A stretch of 64,000 bases of DNA from CAVSWN01 sp963770995. Lineage in GTDB: Bacteria; Acidobacteriota; Vicinamibacteria; Vicinamibacterales; CAVVIG01. Each line of letters starts with the position of its first letter. Within the stretch, counting starts at the first letter, position 1. The notes under the pieces are model-generated. The model was not told where the DNA came from and did no database searches. It worked only from the letters and a program-made list of their open reading frames with translations. The position numbers and the translations under genes are program-made. This document shows positions 1 through 8,935 of the stretch, one piece after another. Location: assembly GCA_963770995.1 (NCBI GenBank), contig CAVYRS010000004.1:663055-727054 (forward strand), in the 5' to 3' direction.

Positions 1-1
1 A

Positions 2-961
2 GAGCGCATCTCCATCGACGAGGCCTTCGCCGACGTTGCCGGGTGTACGCATCTCTTCGGTTCGCCGGCAGAGATCGCCAGGACGGTTCGAGCACGCGTG
101 CGCGCCGAGCTTGGCTTGCCGATGTCAATCGGCGTGGCGCGTACCAAGCACCTGGCCAAGATCGCATCGCAGGTCGCGAAGCCGGATGGATTGGTCGTCG
201 TCGATCCAGAGACTGAACTCGAGTTCCTTCACAAACTGCCCGTCGCGCTGATGTGGGGCGTGGGCCCCGCCACCGAGGCGCGGCTCGCCAAGATCGGCGT
301 CACCACCATCGGTCAATTGGCTGAGAGCGCTCCTGCGTCCGTGGAGCGATTGCTTGGGCACGCGGCGGGAAGCAAGTTGACGGCACTCGCGTGGAACCGC
401 GATCCGCGTCACATCCAGACGCGCCGGCGCGCGCGCTCGGCCGGCGCACAATCGGCGCTCGGACGACGGCCTGCGATCGAGCGCGTCTTCAAACCGACGC
501 TCCATCATCTCGCCGACCGCATCGGCGCGCGGCTCCGCGCCAAATCTCTGGCCGGCCGGACGATCACGGTCCGCGTGCGCTTTGCCGATTTGCGCTCGGT
601 CACGCGCGCGCTCACGCTGTCAGCGCCGATTTCTGCAACGAGGGCGCTCGCTGAGATCGCCGAGGACTTGGTGCGCGGCGTCCTTGCGGATCACCGTGAC
701 GAGAGGACGATCTCGCTGCTGGCGATCTCCGTCTCACATCTCGAAGCGCATGCGATCGTGCAACTGGAGCTGCCGCTTGGGCTTGCTGACGAAGGACGCC
801 GTCCTGGCACACGAAAGGGCGTGGCGCGATCGCGCGCAGACCGGGCCGTCGATGCGATCCGCAAGCGTTTCGGAGGACAAGCGGTCGATTATGGGTCAGC
901 GATGCGGGATGTGCGCTCCGTCCCTGACGAGTTCCGACGCCTTGCTGAAAGAGAGCTGTGA
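2..961 (+). CDS. dinB: DNA polymerase IV (Y-family), N-terminus cut by window edge
   Basis: Translesion DNA polymerase that copies damaged templates. The frame is open from the window edge and starts within the catalytic palm: the SIDEAF motif, whose Asp and Glu bind the catalytic metals, is read at codons 4-9. A helix-hairpin-helix stretch (WGVGPATEARLAKIG) and the little-finger domain follow, and the frame ends in RLAEREL. E. coli DinB is about 350 residues, so roughly the first 90-100 residues lie outside the window. No frame break is visible. The nearest methionine lies inside the domain and is not the true start. Family assignment is firm. Confidence 0.93.
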   Translation, partial: ERISIDEAFADVAGCTHLFGSPAEIARTVRARVRAELGLPMSIGVARTKHLAKIASQVAKPDGLVVVDPETELEFLHKLPVALMWGVGPATEARLAKIGVTTIGQLAESAPASVERLLGHAAGSKLTALAWNRDPRHIQTRRRARSAGAQSALGRRPAIERVFKPTLHHLADRIGARLRAKSLAGRTITVRVRFADLRSVTRALTLSAPISATRALAEIAEDLVRGVLADHRDERTISLLAISVSHLEAHAIVQLELPLGLADEGRRPGTRKGVARSRADRAVDAIRKRFGGQAVDYGSAMRDVRSVPDEFRRLAEREL

Positions 962-1109
962 AGATCGCCAGCAGCCGCTGAACACCTTCGGTCCCACACG
1001 ACGGTTCACGCTCGTGCTGCAGCTTGATAGCCCCCCACCTGGGCAGTACTGAGTGCCCTCGGTTAATTCGGCCACATCTTTCCAAAAGTCATCGACCACA
1101 CTTCGGGAT

Positions 1110-1285
1110 AGGTCATGCCCCGGCTTCGGTGATCAAACCTCGCAGCTCGCCCCAGTGGCCTCTGAGGCATCCATCAAAAACGCACGCACCGACGGCGGGC
1201 ATGAGGTTGTTCAGCCGCTCGATCTGCCCGGCGCTCAGCTCGATGTGGTCGGCGGCAGTCGGTCGCGGCTTCCTGCGGCAAGTTG
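1110..1285 (-). pseudogene. Possible aldo/keto reductase C-terminal fragment
   Basis: The minus strand reads a coding-like stretch containing HIELSAGQIERLNNL, which resembles the final helix of aldo/keto reductases (a VELT..I..L pattern). There is no start, no barrel and no catalytic tetrad, and the frame drifts after that stretch. It sits between dinB and a tRNA 3'-end-like scar. The rest of the 962-1392 interval shows no gene I can support. The match is short, so this is a weak suggestion only. Confidence 0.22.
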
Positions 1286-1292
1286 AACCGAT

Positions 1293-1317
1293 TTAGGGTC
1301 CGAATCCCTCTCCGCCA
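1293..1317 (+). other. tRNA 3'-end-like scar (Ser-type ending)
   Basis: The bases read like the T-arm and acceptor end of a tRNA, with GGTCCGAAT followed by CCCTCTCCGCCA, ending in an encoded CCA. Serine tRNAs often end in CTCTCCGCCA. The T-stem is shortened and no matching 5' half lies upstream, so it is not a working tRNA. Such isolated 3' ends are usually left where an element integrated into a tRNA gene. Confidence 0.4.
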
Positions 1318-1392
1318 GTTCTCTGCCACTCCGTCGACGTTCCCAACGTTCTTGCACGTCGCGGCTCGTGGGCTCGGTCCGCCGTGCGGACC

Positions 1393-2124
1393 CTACATGC
1401 CGCGCGGCTTGCGCGCGGGCTTCCGCTTGGACGCGATGATCCGCCGCGCCTCGCGCAGGTGGCTCTCGAGCGCGTCATCCGCGATCTGATCGAGCAGGAT
1501 GCCGACCCACCCGCCGGCGCCGACATACCGCGGGTAAAAATAGATGTCGGGCGATTCTTCGATCATCAGCGGCTGCAGGCCGTCCGCCACCGGCACCCAA
1601 AGCGACAGCCGGCCATCGTCGCGGTGGTGCTCGGAAAACATCGCGAAGCAGCCCTTGCCCTGCTCGACGAAGAAGCAGGGCGTGCCGTGCGACATCTTCT
1701 CGAACGCGCTGGGAAGCGCGGCGCAGATGCGGCGGATCCGATCGACCTGTCCTTCCCGTCCGCCTTTGCGCCGGCCCGTAGCCGCGTCGCGCGTCGTGAG
1801 TTGCCGGGCCCGGAACTTCGCGATCCGCTCAATCAGGCGGACGGGCACAGGCTCGGACAATGGGAACTTGAGCGTCCCCTTGCTGCGTTCGTATGGCGCC
1901 AGCTCCTTGGCGAACGCCTCGACCAACGCATCGCTTGCGGGATAGAGCGAGTAGTGTGACTTCCACCCGGCGAAATACAGCACGCCGACGCCGTTCAGCG
2001 TGTAGGCCGGCATCTGGTAGGCCAGCCCTTCTTGCGCATTCGGGAGCGCCTTGAGAATCGCCCGGCGCACCGCTTCGAGGCTGGCTCGAGACTCTTTCGG
2101 CTTCGACGCGACGTACTCACGCAC
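1393..2124 (-). CDS. DUF1801 - YjbR/MmcQ-like two-domain protein
   Basis: A 243-residue protein of unknown function made of two small domains that usually occur as separate proteins. Residues about 5-110 match the DUF1801/YdhG pattern (AYQMPAYTLNGVGVLYFAGW, then LKFPLSEPVP). Residues about 125-238 match the YjbR/MmcQ fold (RRICAALPSAFEKMSHGTPC, with a DLYFYPRYVG-like strand later). The tail is basic (KRKPARKPRG). The listed start is GTG. The frame stays open upstream to the IS boundary at 2156, so the original N-terminus may have been lost or altered when the IS inserted. The role is unknown; a ligand- or nucleic-acid-binding function is only a guess. Confidence 0.75.
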   Translation of the reverse strand: MREYVASKPKESRASLEAVRRAILKALPNAQEGLAYQMPAYTLNGVGVLYFAGWKSHYSLYPASDALVEAFAKELAPYERSKGTLKFPLSEPVPVRLIERIAKFRARQLTTRDAATGRRKGGREGQVDRIRRICAALPSAFEKMSHGTPCFFVEQGKGCFAMFSEHHRDDGRLSLWVPVADGLQPLMIEESPDIYFYPRYVGAGGWVGILLDQIADDALESHLREARRIIASKRKPARKPRGM

Positions 2125-2155
2125 CGATGCGACGCGCTTTCTAGCAGGACGATGA

Positions 2156-3395
2156 AAAAGTGACTCGCGCGCGCATGATCATCTCCGCGTGTGCCGCTCC
2201 GGGGTGGTGCCGACGGCGAACCGCCGGCGACGCGTCGGTGCTCACGCCGGCCTCGCCAGCAGCGTCCGCAGACGGATCAGGTTGTACGCGGCCGCGGCGA
2301 AGGTCACGATCCAATCGACGAGTTCGCCGCCACGATGTCGCAGCTTGCGCAACCCACCGACCGTCTTCATCCAGCCGAAGACCTGCTCGACCAGCTTGCG
2401 TTTCTGTTGGCTGATCGCATAGCCGGCGTGCCGCGTCGTCCGGCCGTCGATCGCACTGTGCTTCACCTTCTGCGCGACGTGCGGCGTGACCCCCAGCGCG
2501 CGCACGCGCCGCGACGAAACTGGCGACGTCGAAATTCTTGTCGCCGCCGACGGTCGTCGCGTCCGGCGGCCTCCGCCAGCAACAGCACCGCGGCCTCGCG
2601 TTCCGCCGTCCCGGTCGCCGCCGTCACGCAGACATTCGCGACCAGCCCGTGCCGATTGTCGAGCAGCACATGCCCGGCATACGACAGCTTCGCTTCCCGC
2701 CCGGCCCCTTCCGCGCCAGCATCGCGTCGGGGTCGGTGGTGGACGTGATGCGTGTCATTCCGCCGCGATTCCCCATGGAAATTGACTGTCGGATTGCCCG
2801 GATCATCGGGCGGCGGCGTCGGCCCGTCATCCTTGCGGCGAAAGCTCTTGAGGCTGGCCCACGCCTCCAGCAACGTCCCGTCCACGGTGAAGTGCTCATC
2901 GGAGAGCAGGTCCGCCGTCCGCGCCTGCGCGATCACCGCATCGAAGAACGCCGCCGCGACGTCGCTCTCGCAGCAACCGGTCCCGGTTCTTGCTGAACAT
3001 CGTCGGCGACCAGATCGGCTCGTCCATCCCGAGCCCGACAAACCAGCGAAACAGGACGCTGTAATCGATCTCCTCCATCAGCAGCCGCTCGCTCCGGATC
3101 GTGTAGAGCGACTGCAGCAGCAGCGCGCGCAGCAGTTGCTCCGGCGGAATCGACGGCCGACCGATGTCCGAGTACATCTGCGTGAAGCGCGGCGACAGCG
3201 ACACGAACACCTCGTCGGTCATCCGGCGAATCGCACGCAACGGATGGTCCTGGCGCACGCGCTGCTCCGGCGACAGGTAACTGAACATGTGGCTCGTCTG
3301 CTCGTCGGGTCCACGCATGCGGTCGCTCCCTTCGAGAGTCGGGAGCATGGTAGTACGACGGGATCACGATGTCGATCCCTCGCGAGTCACTTTTG
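2156..3395 (-). mobile_element. IS5-family-like insertion sequence (about 1.24 kb)
   Basis: Terminal inverted repeats are visible: AAAAGTGACTCGCG at 2156-2169 and its complement at 3381-3395. They enclose one transposase gene on the minus strand. The size and single-gene layout fit IS5-like elements. No clear target duplication could be read because the left end abuts the truncated DUF1801-YjbR gene and the right end lies six bases from the group II intron. The transposase is broken, so the copy is probably immobile unless supplied in trans. Confidence 0.8.
2242..3348 (-). pseudogene. IS5-like transposase, broken by several frame shifts
   Basis: The N-terminal DUF772-type domain is clear (MFSYLSPEQRVRQDHPLRAI, then DIGRPSIPPEQLLRALLLQS). 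The catalytic DDE part is spread over other frames: HFTVDGTLLEAWASLKSFR, REAKLSYAGHVLLDNRHGL, and finally LGVTPHVAQ and KLVEQVFGWMKTVGGLRK. First and last segments share a frame and the total span would be a normal 368 residues, but at least three shifts lie between them (near 2970, 2750 and 2540). It is either a decayed transposase or an intact one obscured by indel errors. Confidence 0.85.
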
Positions 3396-3435
3396 TCGCG
3401 GTAGGGACGCCGGTCAACCCGACGCCCCCCGCACC

Positions 3436-3468
3436 GATCCGTACGTGCAGGATTGCTGCATACGGCTC
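3436..3468 (-). ncRNA. Group II intron domain V
   Basis: The 33-base sequence begins GAGCCGTATGC and ends GCACGTACGGATC, the standard catalytic domain V hairpin with the AGC-type triad near its base. The tip is CAAT instead of the usual GAAA tetraloop. It starts right after the maturase stop codon, as expected for compact bacterial introns. Confidence 0.8.
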
Positions 3469-4965
3469 CTACCTTGGATGCATGGCGTCAAACCGCACGT
3501 TCGGATGTGGATGCAGGATCTTGGCGCTCGGAATCCAGCAATCTACCAACCGCCAGAACCGATCCCACGACATCTGGTGCCGCTGACTCCGTCGTCGGAG
3601 TGCGCGGTACCACCGCCAGATGACCTGAGCCCGAAAGCTGTTCAGACTATCCATGTTGCCGGGAACCGCGTGATAGTTGAAGTAGCCCTGTACAACGGAC
3701 CTCAACCACCTCCCGACGTCGACGACCGGCGCGTGCCAGCGTCGCCGAAGCTCCTCCTTCAGCTCTGCGAGCTTGGCGGAGAGGCGTTTGCGGATGGTCT
3801 TGCGTTTGACGATGAATCGGCCGGCCTTCCGGGTCGTCCCACACAGGTGCGTGAAGCCCAGAAAGTCGAACGTTTCCGGCTTGTTCTCGCCGCGCTGCTT
3901 TCGGTTGACGGCTGCGTGGCGCCCGAATTCAATCAGGCGCGTCTTGTCCGGGTGAAGTTCCAGCCCGAACGCACGCAGGCGGTCCCGCCACTCGGGGAGG
4001 AACCGCTCGGCGTCGGTGCGATGCTCGAAACCCAACACAATGTCGTCGGCGTATCGAATGACGATCATGTCACCCGTTGCCTGACGTTTGCGCCAGCGTT
4101 GGACCCAGAGATCGAAGACGTAGTGCAGGTAGATATTCGCCAGAAGCGGTGACGCCACCGCACCCTGCGGGGTACCGACCTCTGTCTTCGACCAGATGCC
4201 GTCCTCCGATACCCCGGCTCTGAGCCACTTTCGGATCAGGCGGAGTACGCGGCGGTCGGCGACCCGGTGCTCAACAACCTTGACCATCCATCCGTGATCG
4301 ATCGACCCGAAGAAGTCACGAATGTCTGCGTCGAGCACCCAGTTCACCCGCTTCCGCATGATCCCCACCCAGAGCGCGTCCAGCGCCTGGTGCTGACTGC
4401 GCCCGGGACGGAACCCATACGAGAACCCCATGAAGTCCTGTTCATAAATCTGGTTCAGGACCATGACCACGGCGTGTTGAACGATCTTGTCCTCCAGGGC
4501 GGCAATGCCCAGAGGACGCGGCCGTCCATCGGCCTTGGGGATGTAGGCTCTCTTGGAAGGCTGCGCACGATACGTCCCGATGTGCACACGGCTGTGTAGC
4601 TCCCGCAGCCGCGCGTCGAGTTCCGTCTCGTATTCCTTCCACGTCACGGCGTCCACGCCAGGCGCAGCGTCCCGCTTGAGCGCGTGGAAACTGTCCCAGA
4701 GCAGCGCCACTGTCGCATGGTGAAGAAGCGCGGTGAACTGTATCCGTTTGTCCTTGCGTGCGACTTCCCGCACACCAAGCAAGCCGCTCGTCGCGCGAAT
4801 CCGGCTCTGTGTCCGGAGCGCGGTCGTTTGCTCGATGTTCTCCGTGGTCGGTCGCCTTCCCTCCACGCCCTCCGCGAGCGGATGTCCGCCGTTGTTCGGG
4901 CGCTTCGTTGGTAGTATGCGACCGTCCGACTCCCCACCGACGTGCATGTCAGGCGTGCGGCTCAT
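3469..4965 (-). CDS. ltrA: Group II intron reverse transcriptase/maturase
   Basis: Binds its intron RNA, aids splicing and copies the intron into DNA. A family-typical start (MSRTPDMHVGGESDG) opens a frame of about 498 residues; an upstream Met at 4986 is possible. Reverse transcriptase blocks are complete: KADGRPRPLGI, GFSYGFRPGRS, WVLDADIRDFFGSIDH, GTPQGAVASPLLANIYLHY and the catalytic VIRYADD. The X/maturase domain follows (FDFLGFTH, then GRWLRSVVQGYFNYHAVPGN). No HNH endonuclease domain is seen at the C-terminus, so insertion would use an endonuclease-independent route. The gene is intact, unlike the adjacent transposase. Confidence 0.95.
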   Translation of the reverse strand: MSRTPDMHVGGESDGRILPTKRPNNGGHPLAEGVEGRRPTTENIEQTTALRTQSRIRATSGLLGVREVARKDKRIQFTALLHHATVALLWDSFHALKRDAAPGVDAVTWKEYETELDARLRELHSRVHIGTYRAQPSKRAYIPKADGRPRPLGIAALEDKIVQHAVVMVLNQIYEQDFMGFSYGFRPGRSQHQALDALWVGIMRKRVNWVLDADIRDFFGSIDHGWMVKVVEHRVADRRVLRLIRKWLRAGVSEDGIWSKTEVGTPQGAVASPLLANIYLHYVFDLWVQRWRKRQATGDMIVIRYADDIVLGFEHRTDAERFLPEWRDRLRAFGLELHPDKTRLIEFGRHAAVNRKQRGENKPETFDFLGFTHLCGTTRKAGRFIVKRKTIRKRLSAKLAELKEELRRRWHAPVVDVGRWLRSVVQGYFNYHAVPGNMDSLNSFRAQVIWRWYRALRRRSQRHQMSWDRFWRLVDCWIPSAKILHPHPNVRFDAMHPR

Positions 4966-5569
4966 AGCCTTCCCTGACCAACCCACATCCGACCGACGAC
5001 CGCGGGTGTCGATGGGGTCTCCCGGTTCTCGCGCGTGGAGTTTCCATGCATGCGCGGGGTCTCAGACTGCGCGGAGTCGGGCAGAGACTCGCGATAACGC
5101 CCCTGTCCATATGGCCTTCCGCCTTGCTGAACGACGTTGGCACTCCGGTCGCGATTATTTCGCAGCTCAATACCCGGCCTACATGTGCCCCTGTCAACGC
5201 TTCGATGGCAACCTCGCGGTTGGCCATGCATGACTCGGGGTCAGGATGGATCGCTACTCCCTTCCTGTGTGACTCTTGCATTCACGACTCCACGCCGGTT
5301 TATCCCGGCGCACTCAGCACCCTGCTAGACCGTTTGGCCGTCATGCTGCGCACATTATGGGCACATCCGAAGCCGATCGTCGGGTTCAGGATTCGCATCG
5401 GACTTTGGCACCGATGCCGTCGAGCACGTCTCACCGTCCCGGACGGTTTCGAAACTGGCTAGCCCGTGCGGCGTAGTGGAAGGAACCAGTCTTTAGCATT
5501 CGGGCATGACCAGAAAACGCGGGTCCACACGTCTCGAAATGCTTCTCTTCCAATTTCGACGGCCGATCC

Positions 5570-5749
5570 TTACGAGTCCTCTGGAGGGCGTGTCTTGTAC
5601 GCGCCCGAGACAACAGGGTCGATGCGGTCGGCTTGCGCCAGCGCCCAGTCTGACCAACACTCGAGCTCTTCTGGGGTCATCGGATCGGGGGCGTGCGCGT
5701 TGAGCGCGCGGATGCGCTGGTCGATGCGCCGGCTCGCTTCCTCCAGCCG
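5570..5749 (-). pseudogene. C-terminal fragment of an unrecognised protein
   Basis: The minus strand reads about 60 coding-like residues including EEASRRIDQRIRALNAHAPD and CWSDWALAQADRIDPV, ending EDS and a stop at 5570. It has a charged, helical look. Upstream, around 5750, the frame runs into the back of the CapA-type fragment on the other strand, so the N-terminus is gone. The two truncated genes meet tail-outwards at this point, which marks a recombination junction. Function unknown. Confidence 0.4.
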
Positions 5750-6217
5750 CTGGCGCGGGCCTGCATCGACGCCGGCGCGGATGCATTCTTCGGCGCCGGT
5801 CCGCACGTCACGTGGGGGATCGAGCTGTACAAGGGAAAACCGATCTGCTACAGCCTCGGCGACTTTTTGTTCCAGTATGAAACCGTGCGCGGCTACGCGG
5901 CGGATACGTACGAGGCGTTCAAGCTCGATCCGCAGACGCCCGACCACTCGTTGGCGAGCGACCGCATCACGTTGCCGCACGATCCCGCGATCTGGGAAAG
6001 CGTCCTGCCGATGATGACGTTCGCCGGATCAGACCTGCAGCAGATGGTCCTGCATCCGGTGGCGAGCGACATGTCGCTACCGCGGTTCGAACGCGGCACC
6101 CCATCGCTCGCGACCGGAGAGACGGCGGAGCGGATCATAAGCCGGATGATCGCTCAGTCGAAACCGTACGGCACGTCGATTTCCTTCGAACAGGGCCGCG
6201 GCATCGTCCGCGTCTGA
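5750..6217 (+). pseudogene. CapA/PgsA-type capsule metallophosphatase, C-terminal fragment
   Basis: Matches the end of the poly-gamma-glutamate/capsule synthesis family (metallophosphatase fold). The diagnostic block GADAFFGAGPH, then ELYKGKPICYSLGDFLFQYE, corresponds to the family's 'GADvVvGhHPHv...YSLGnF' region that carries C-terminal metal ligands. The usual N-terminal half with the first metal-binding motifs is missing; the frame before residue LARACIDAG comes from an unrelated sequence. About 155 of the family's 350 or more residues remain, so it is not expected to be functional. Confidence 0.7.
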
Positions 6218-6362
6218 CGACGTCGATCGCCGCGCGATCCGCTGTCTGGCAATGAGCGCGAGAGGCCGTGCGGCGATCGGACACGGCCATGAATCAGACG
6301 CTTTGCGAAATCGAGATGTTTTGCCCTCACTCCCGTACACCTTCAACGTGATCAACGAGTCC

Positions 6363-8093
6363 TTACCCACGCGCGGGGCCGGAACTGCGCGTGGCGGTCG
6401 GCGCGCCGCCACGACCGGCCGGGACCGGCAACATCGACACGAGCGCGTCGTCCGCGAGGGGTACCGACTGGCTGACGGTGTCGAACACCATCGCCTGCGG
6501 ACTCTCCTTCGTGAACGGTCTCCATTCGAGCCCCGGCTGGCTGGGACTGCCCGTGCGCGCGAAGTTCACCCACGCCTGCGCCACCCTGTCCTGCAGAGCC
6601 ATCGCGACTGGGCCTCCGCCCGTCGCCGTCTTGATCTGCGGCACGTTCAAGGAATGGAAGCAGAACGCGAGCTCCGAGCAGTGGAACGACGTCACGCCGC
6701 CGTTAATCGGGTACTCCCACGCGAACAGGTAGTTGTAGACCGGCGTCTTCGATTTCTCGAGCTTCCGCATGAGCAGGTTCTTCACGCCGGGACGCGAGGC
6801 GCCCGCGTAGTACAAAACATCCTGGACTTTCTTCTGCGGGAACGCCTGCTTGAACTGCGCGACGACGTCGCGCTTCTTGTCGCCGAAGGCGGCGGCGAGC
6901 TGTTCTTCGATCTCCTGCGGCGACCACTCGTTCTTGCGGCCGTCGCCGCGCGTGAGCGTGCCCTGCATCTCGCTGAACACCGAACCCGCCATGAGCGGAA
7001 TCGTGTCGGCCCAGTCGCAGAACTCGCGCATCACGTAGCGATCGTCAGCGATGACTTCCCAGTTGAGCGGGGGCCTGCCGAGTTCTTCGGCGGCCGACCG
7101 CAGCGCCGCCGTGCCGGCCGTGATCAGCGCCGAATACGGCACTGTCTTCAGCTTGTCGATCTGACTGGCGGTCAGGTTCAGGTTCTTCAGCGTGTGCGCC
7201 GCGATCGTCTGCTGCGCGGTGATGCTCGCCGCGACGTCCGTCGTGCGGTACGTGTTGTTGCCGCCGCTCTGCGCCGACACCTTGTGGAACAGGCCTTTCG
7301 CGACTGGCATATGCATCATACGGACGACTTTGCCGCCGCCGCCGGACTGCCCGAAGATCATGACGTTCGAGGGATCGCCGCCGAACGTTTCGATGTTGTC
7401 GTGCACCCACTGCAGTGCGGCGACGAGATCCGCGGTGCCCGTGTAGCGGGAGCTCGCGTACTGCGGACCATAGGCCGACAGATCGAGGGTGCCGAGAATG
7501 TTCAGCCGGTGGTTCAGGCTGACGACCACTACGTCGCCGAACTCGCTCAGGCTCCTGCCGTCGTACGCGTACGACTCGATCGACGAACCGTTGGTGAACC
7601 CGCCGCCGTGCATCCAGACCATGACCGGCTTCTTTGTCGCCGGCGTGAGGTTCTGCGTCCAGACGTTCACGTACTGGCAGTGCTCGTTCTAGATCCAGTA
7701 CCGGTGCGGAAACACGAGCTCGTCGGCGCCGACATTCACCTGATCCGGAATCGGGCAGATCGCTCCGTTGACCTGCGCGTTCTTGACGCCGGTCCACGCT
7801 GCGACCGGCTTCGGCAATTCGAAGCGCTCCGCTTCCGCGTAGCGGATGCCGAGGAATGACGACGTCTTGCCTTCGCGGATGCCGCGGAGCTTCCCTCCCT
7901 TGACCTGGACGACAGGCGGCGCGAGGTTGGGATTCGCGGCCGGCGCACCGGTCGAAGGCGTGTGCGCTTTCTCCTGCGCGAAGACGTCTCCGCCAACGCC
8001 CGCGATCGCGCCGCCGAGGAGTGCCGTGCTGGCACTGAGCATCTTCCGGCGGTTCATGCGACCCAACGGCTCCTGCGACGAGTGTTTCGCCAT
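6363..8093 (-). pseudogene. Carboxylesterase type B with Tat-like signal, interrupted by one amber codon
   Basis: An exported serine esterase of the acetylcholinesterase/para-nitrobenzyl esterase family, 576 residues if read through. It opens MAKHSSQEPLGRMNRRKML with a hydrophobic stretch, a twin-arginine-like signal. The family core follows: KTSSFLGIRYAEAERFELPK, PVMVWMHGGGF (oxyanion hole), FGQSGGGG (nucleophile Ser) and TSFHCSELAF (catalytic His). A single TAG at 7689-7691 splits the gene just before the conserved NEHCQYVNVW block, where a Glu would be expected. Both halves are in one frame and well conserved, so this is a point nonsense mutation, a sequencing error, or less likely readthrough. 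It lies 59 bp downstream of the SDR gene, probably co-transcribed. Confidence 0.85.
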
Positions 8094-8152
8094 GGCGACT
8101 CCTTCAATGAATGACGCGCACCGGGCTGGCCGATTATAGGACCGCGCAGGAT

Positions 8153-8935
8153 TCAACGCGGCGCCATGCGGATCGCGCCGTCCAGCCGCACGCATTCGCC
8201 GTTCAGATATCCTGTCGTGATCATGAACTCGGCCAGCGCGGCGTACTCGTCCGGGTGGCCCAGCCGCTTGGGGAACGGCACCGACGCAGCCAGCGCGCTC
8301 TTCACATGCTCGGGCAGCCGGGCCAGCAGCGGCGTGTCGAAGATGCCCGGCAGGATCGTGTTGACGCGGATGCCCTCGCCCATCAGATCGCGCGCAATCG
8401 GCAGCGTCATGCCGACGATGCCGGCCTTCGAGGCCGAGTACGATGCCTGGCCAATCTGGCCGTCCTGCGCCGCCACGGACGCGGTGTTGACGATCGCGCC
8501 GCGTTCGCCGTCGTCCAGGACGGGCAGCGTCATCATGCCGGCCGCCGATTTCGCGGTGCAACGGAATGTGCCCACGAGGTTGATCTGGATGATGCGGTCG
8601 AAGTCGGCGGTCGGGAACGACACGATCGCGCCGGTGCTCTTGTCGCGGCTGGCGGTTTTGATAGCCTTGCCCGTGCCGGCGCAGTTGACGAGGACACGCT
8701 CCTGGCCGACGGCGGCGCGCGCTTTGGCGAAGCCGGCGTCCACCTGCTCTTCGCTGGTGACGTCCACGTTGCAGAACACGCCACCCAGTTCTGCGGCCAG
8801 CGCTTCGCCAGCGGCTTCGTTCAGGTCGAACAGCGCGACCCTGACGCCATGAGCGGCGAGGCGGCGCGCGGTGGCCGCGCCCAGGCCGGAGGCGCCGCCG
8901 GTGATGACGGCGGAGATGCTGGAGGAGAGTTTCAT
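8153..8935 (-). CDS. SDR oxidoreductase, 3-hydroxyacyl-CoA dehydrogenase type II-like
   Basis: An NAD(P)-dependent short-chain dehydrogenase that likely oxidises 3-hydroxyacyl-CoA or a related alcohol. It has the Rossmann motif TGGASGLG near residue 13, the NCAG-type strand, catalytic Ser in NTASVAAQ and the YSASK active site, and ends with the LDGAIRMAP tail typical of the HSD17B10-like subgroup. Length 260 residues is normal. Its ATG overlaps the ATG of the divergent thiolase in a shared CATG, so the two genes have no intergenic DNA. With the thiolase on one side and an esterase behind it, a fatty-acid or ketone degradation role is plausible. Confidence 0.88.
   Translation of the reverse strand: MKLSSSISAVITGGASGLGAATARRLAAHGVRVALFDLNEAAGEALAAELGGVFCNVDVTSEEQVDAGFAKARAAVGQERVLVNCAGTGKAIKTASRDKSTGAIVSFPTADFDRIIQINLVGTFRCTAKSAAGMMTLPVLDDGERGAIVNTASVAAQDGQIGQASYSASKAGIVGMTLPIARDLMGEGIRVNTILPGIFDTPLLARLPEHVKSALAASVPFPKRLGHPDEYAALAEFMITTGYLNGECVRLDGAIRMAPR

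Larger units (their letters stand above)
3401..5313 (-). mobile_element. Group II intron carrying an LtrA-type maturase
   Basis: A retroelement that self-splices from RNA and retrotransposes. On the minus strand it starts with GTGCG (5313-5309), matching the GUGYG 5' consensus and followed by a hairpin (CCGGGATAAACCGG). The maturase gene lies in domain IV, domain V is at 3468-3436, and a domain VI-like hairpin ends in CCCTAC at 3401. The total is about 1.9 kb. Its 3' end is six bases from the inverted repeat of the neighbouring IS. The 5' boundary is chosen by consensus and could be off by a few bases. All expected parts are visible, so it may be active. Confidence 0.75.

Noticed and set aside
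2752..4152. A 466-codon plus-strand open frame
   Set aside because: It lies antisense to the transposase and the group II intron maturase, both with clear motifs.
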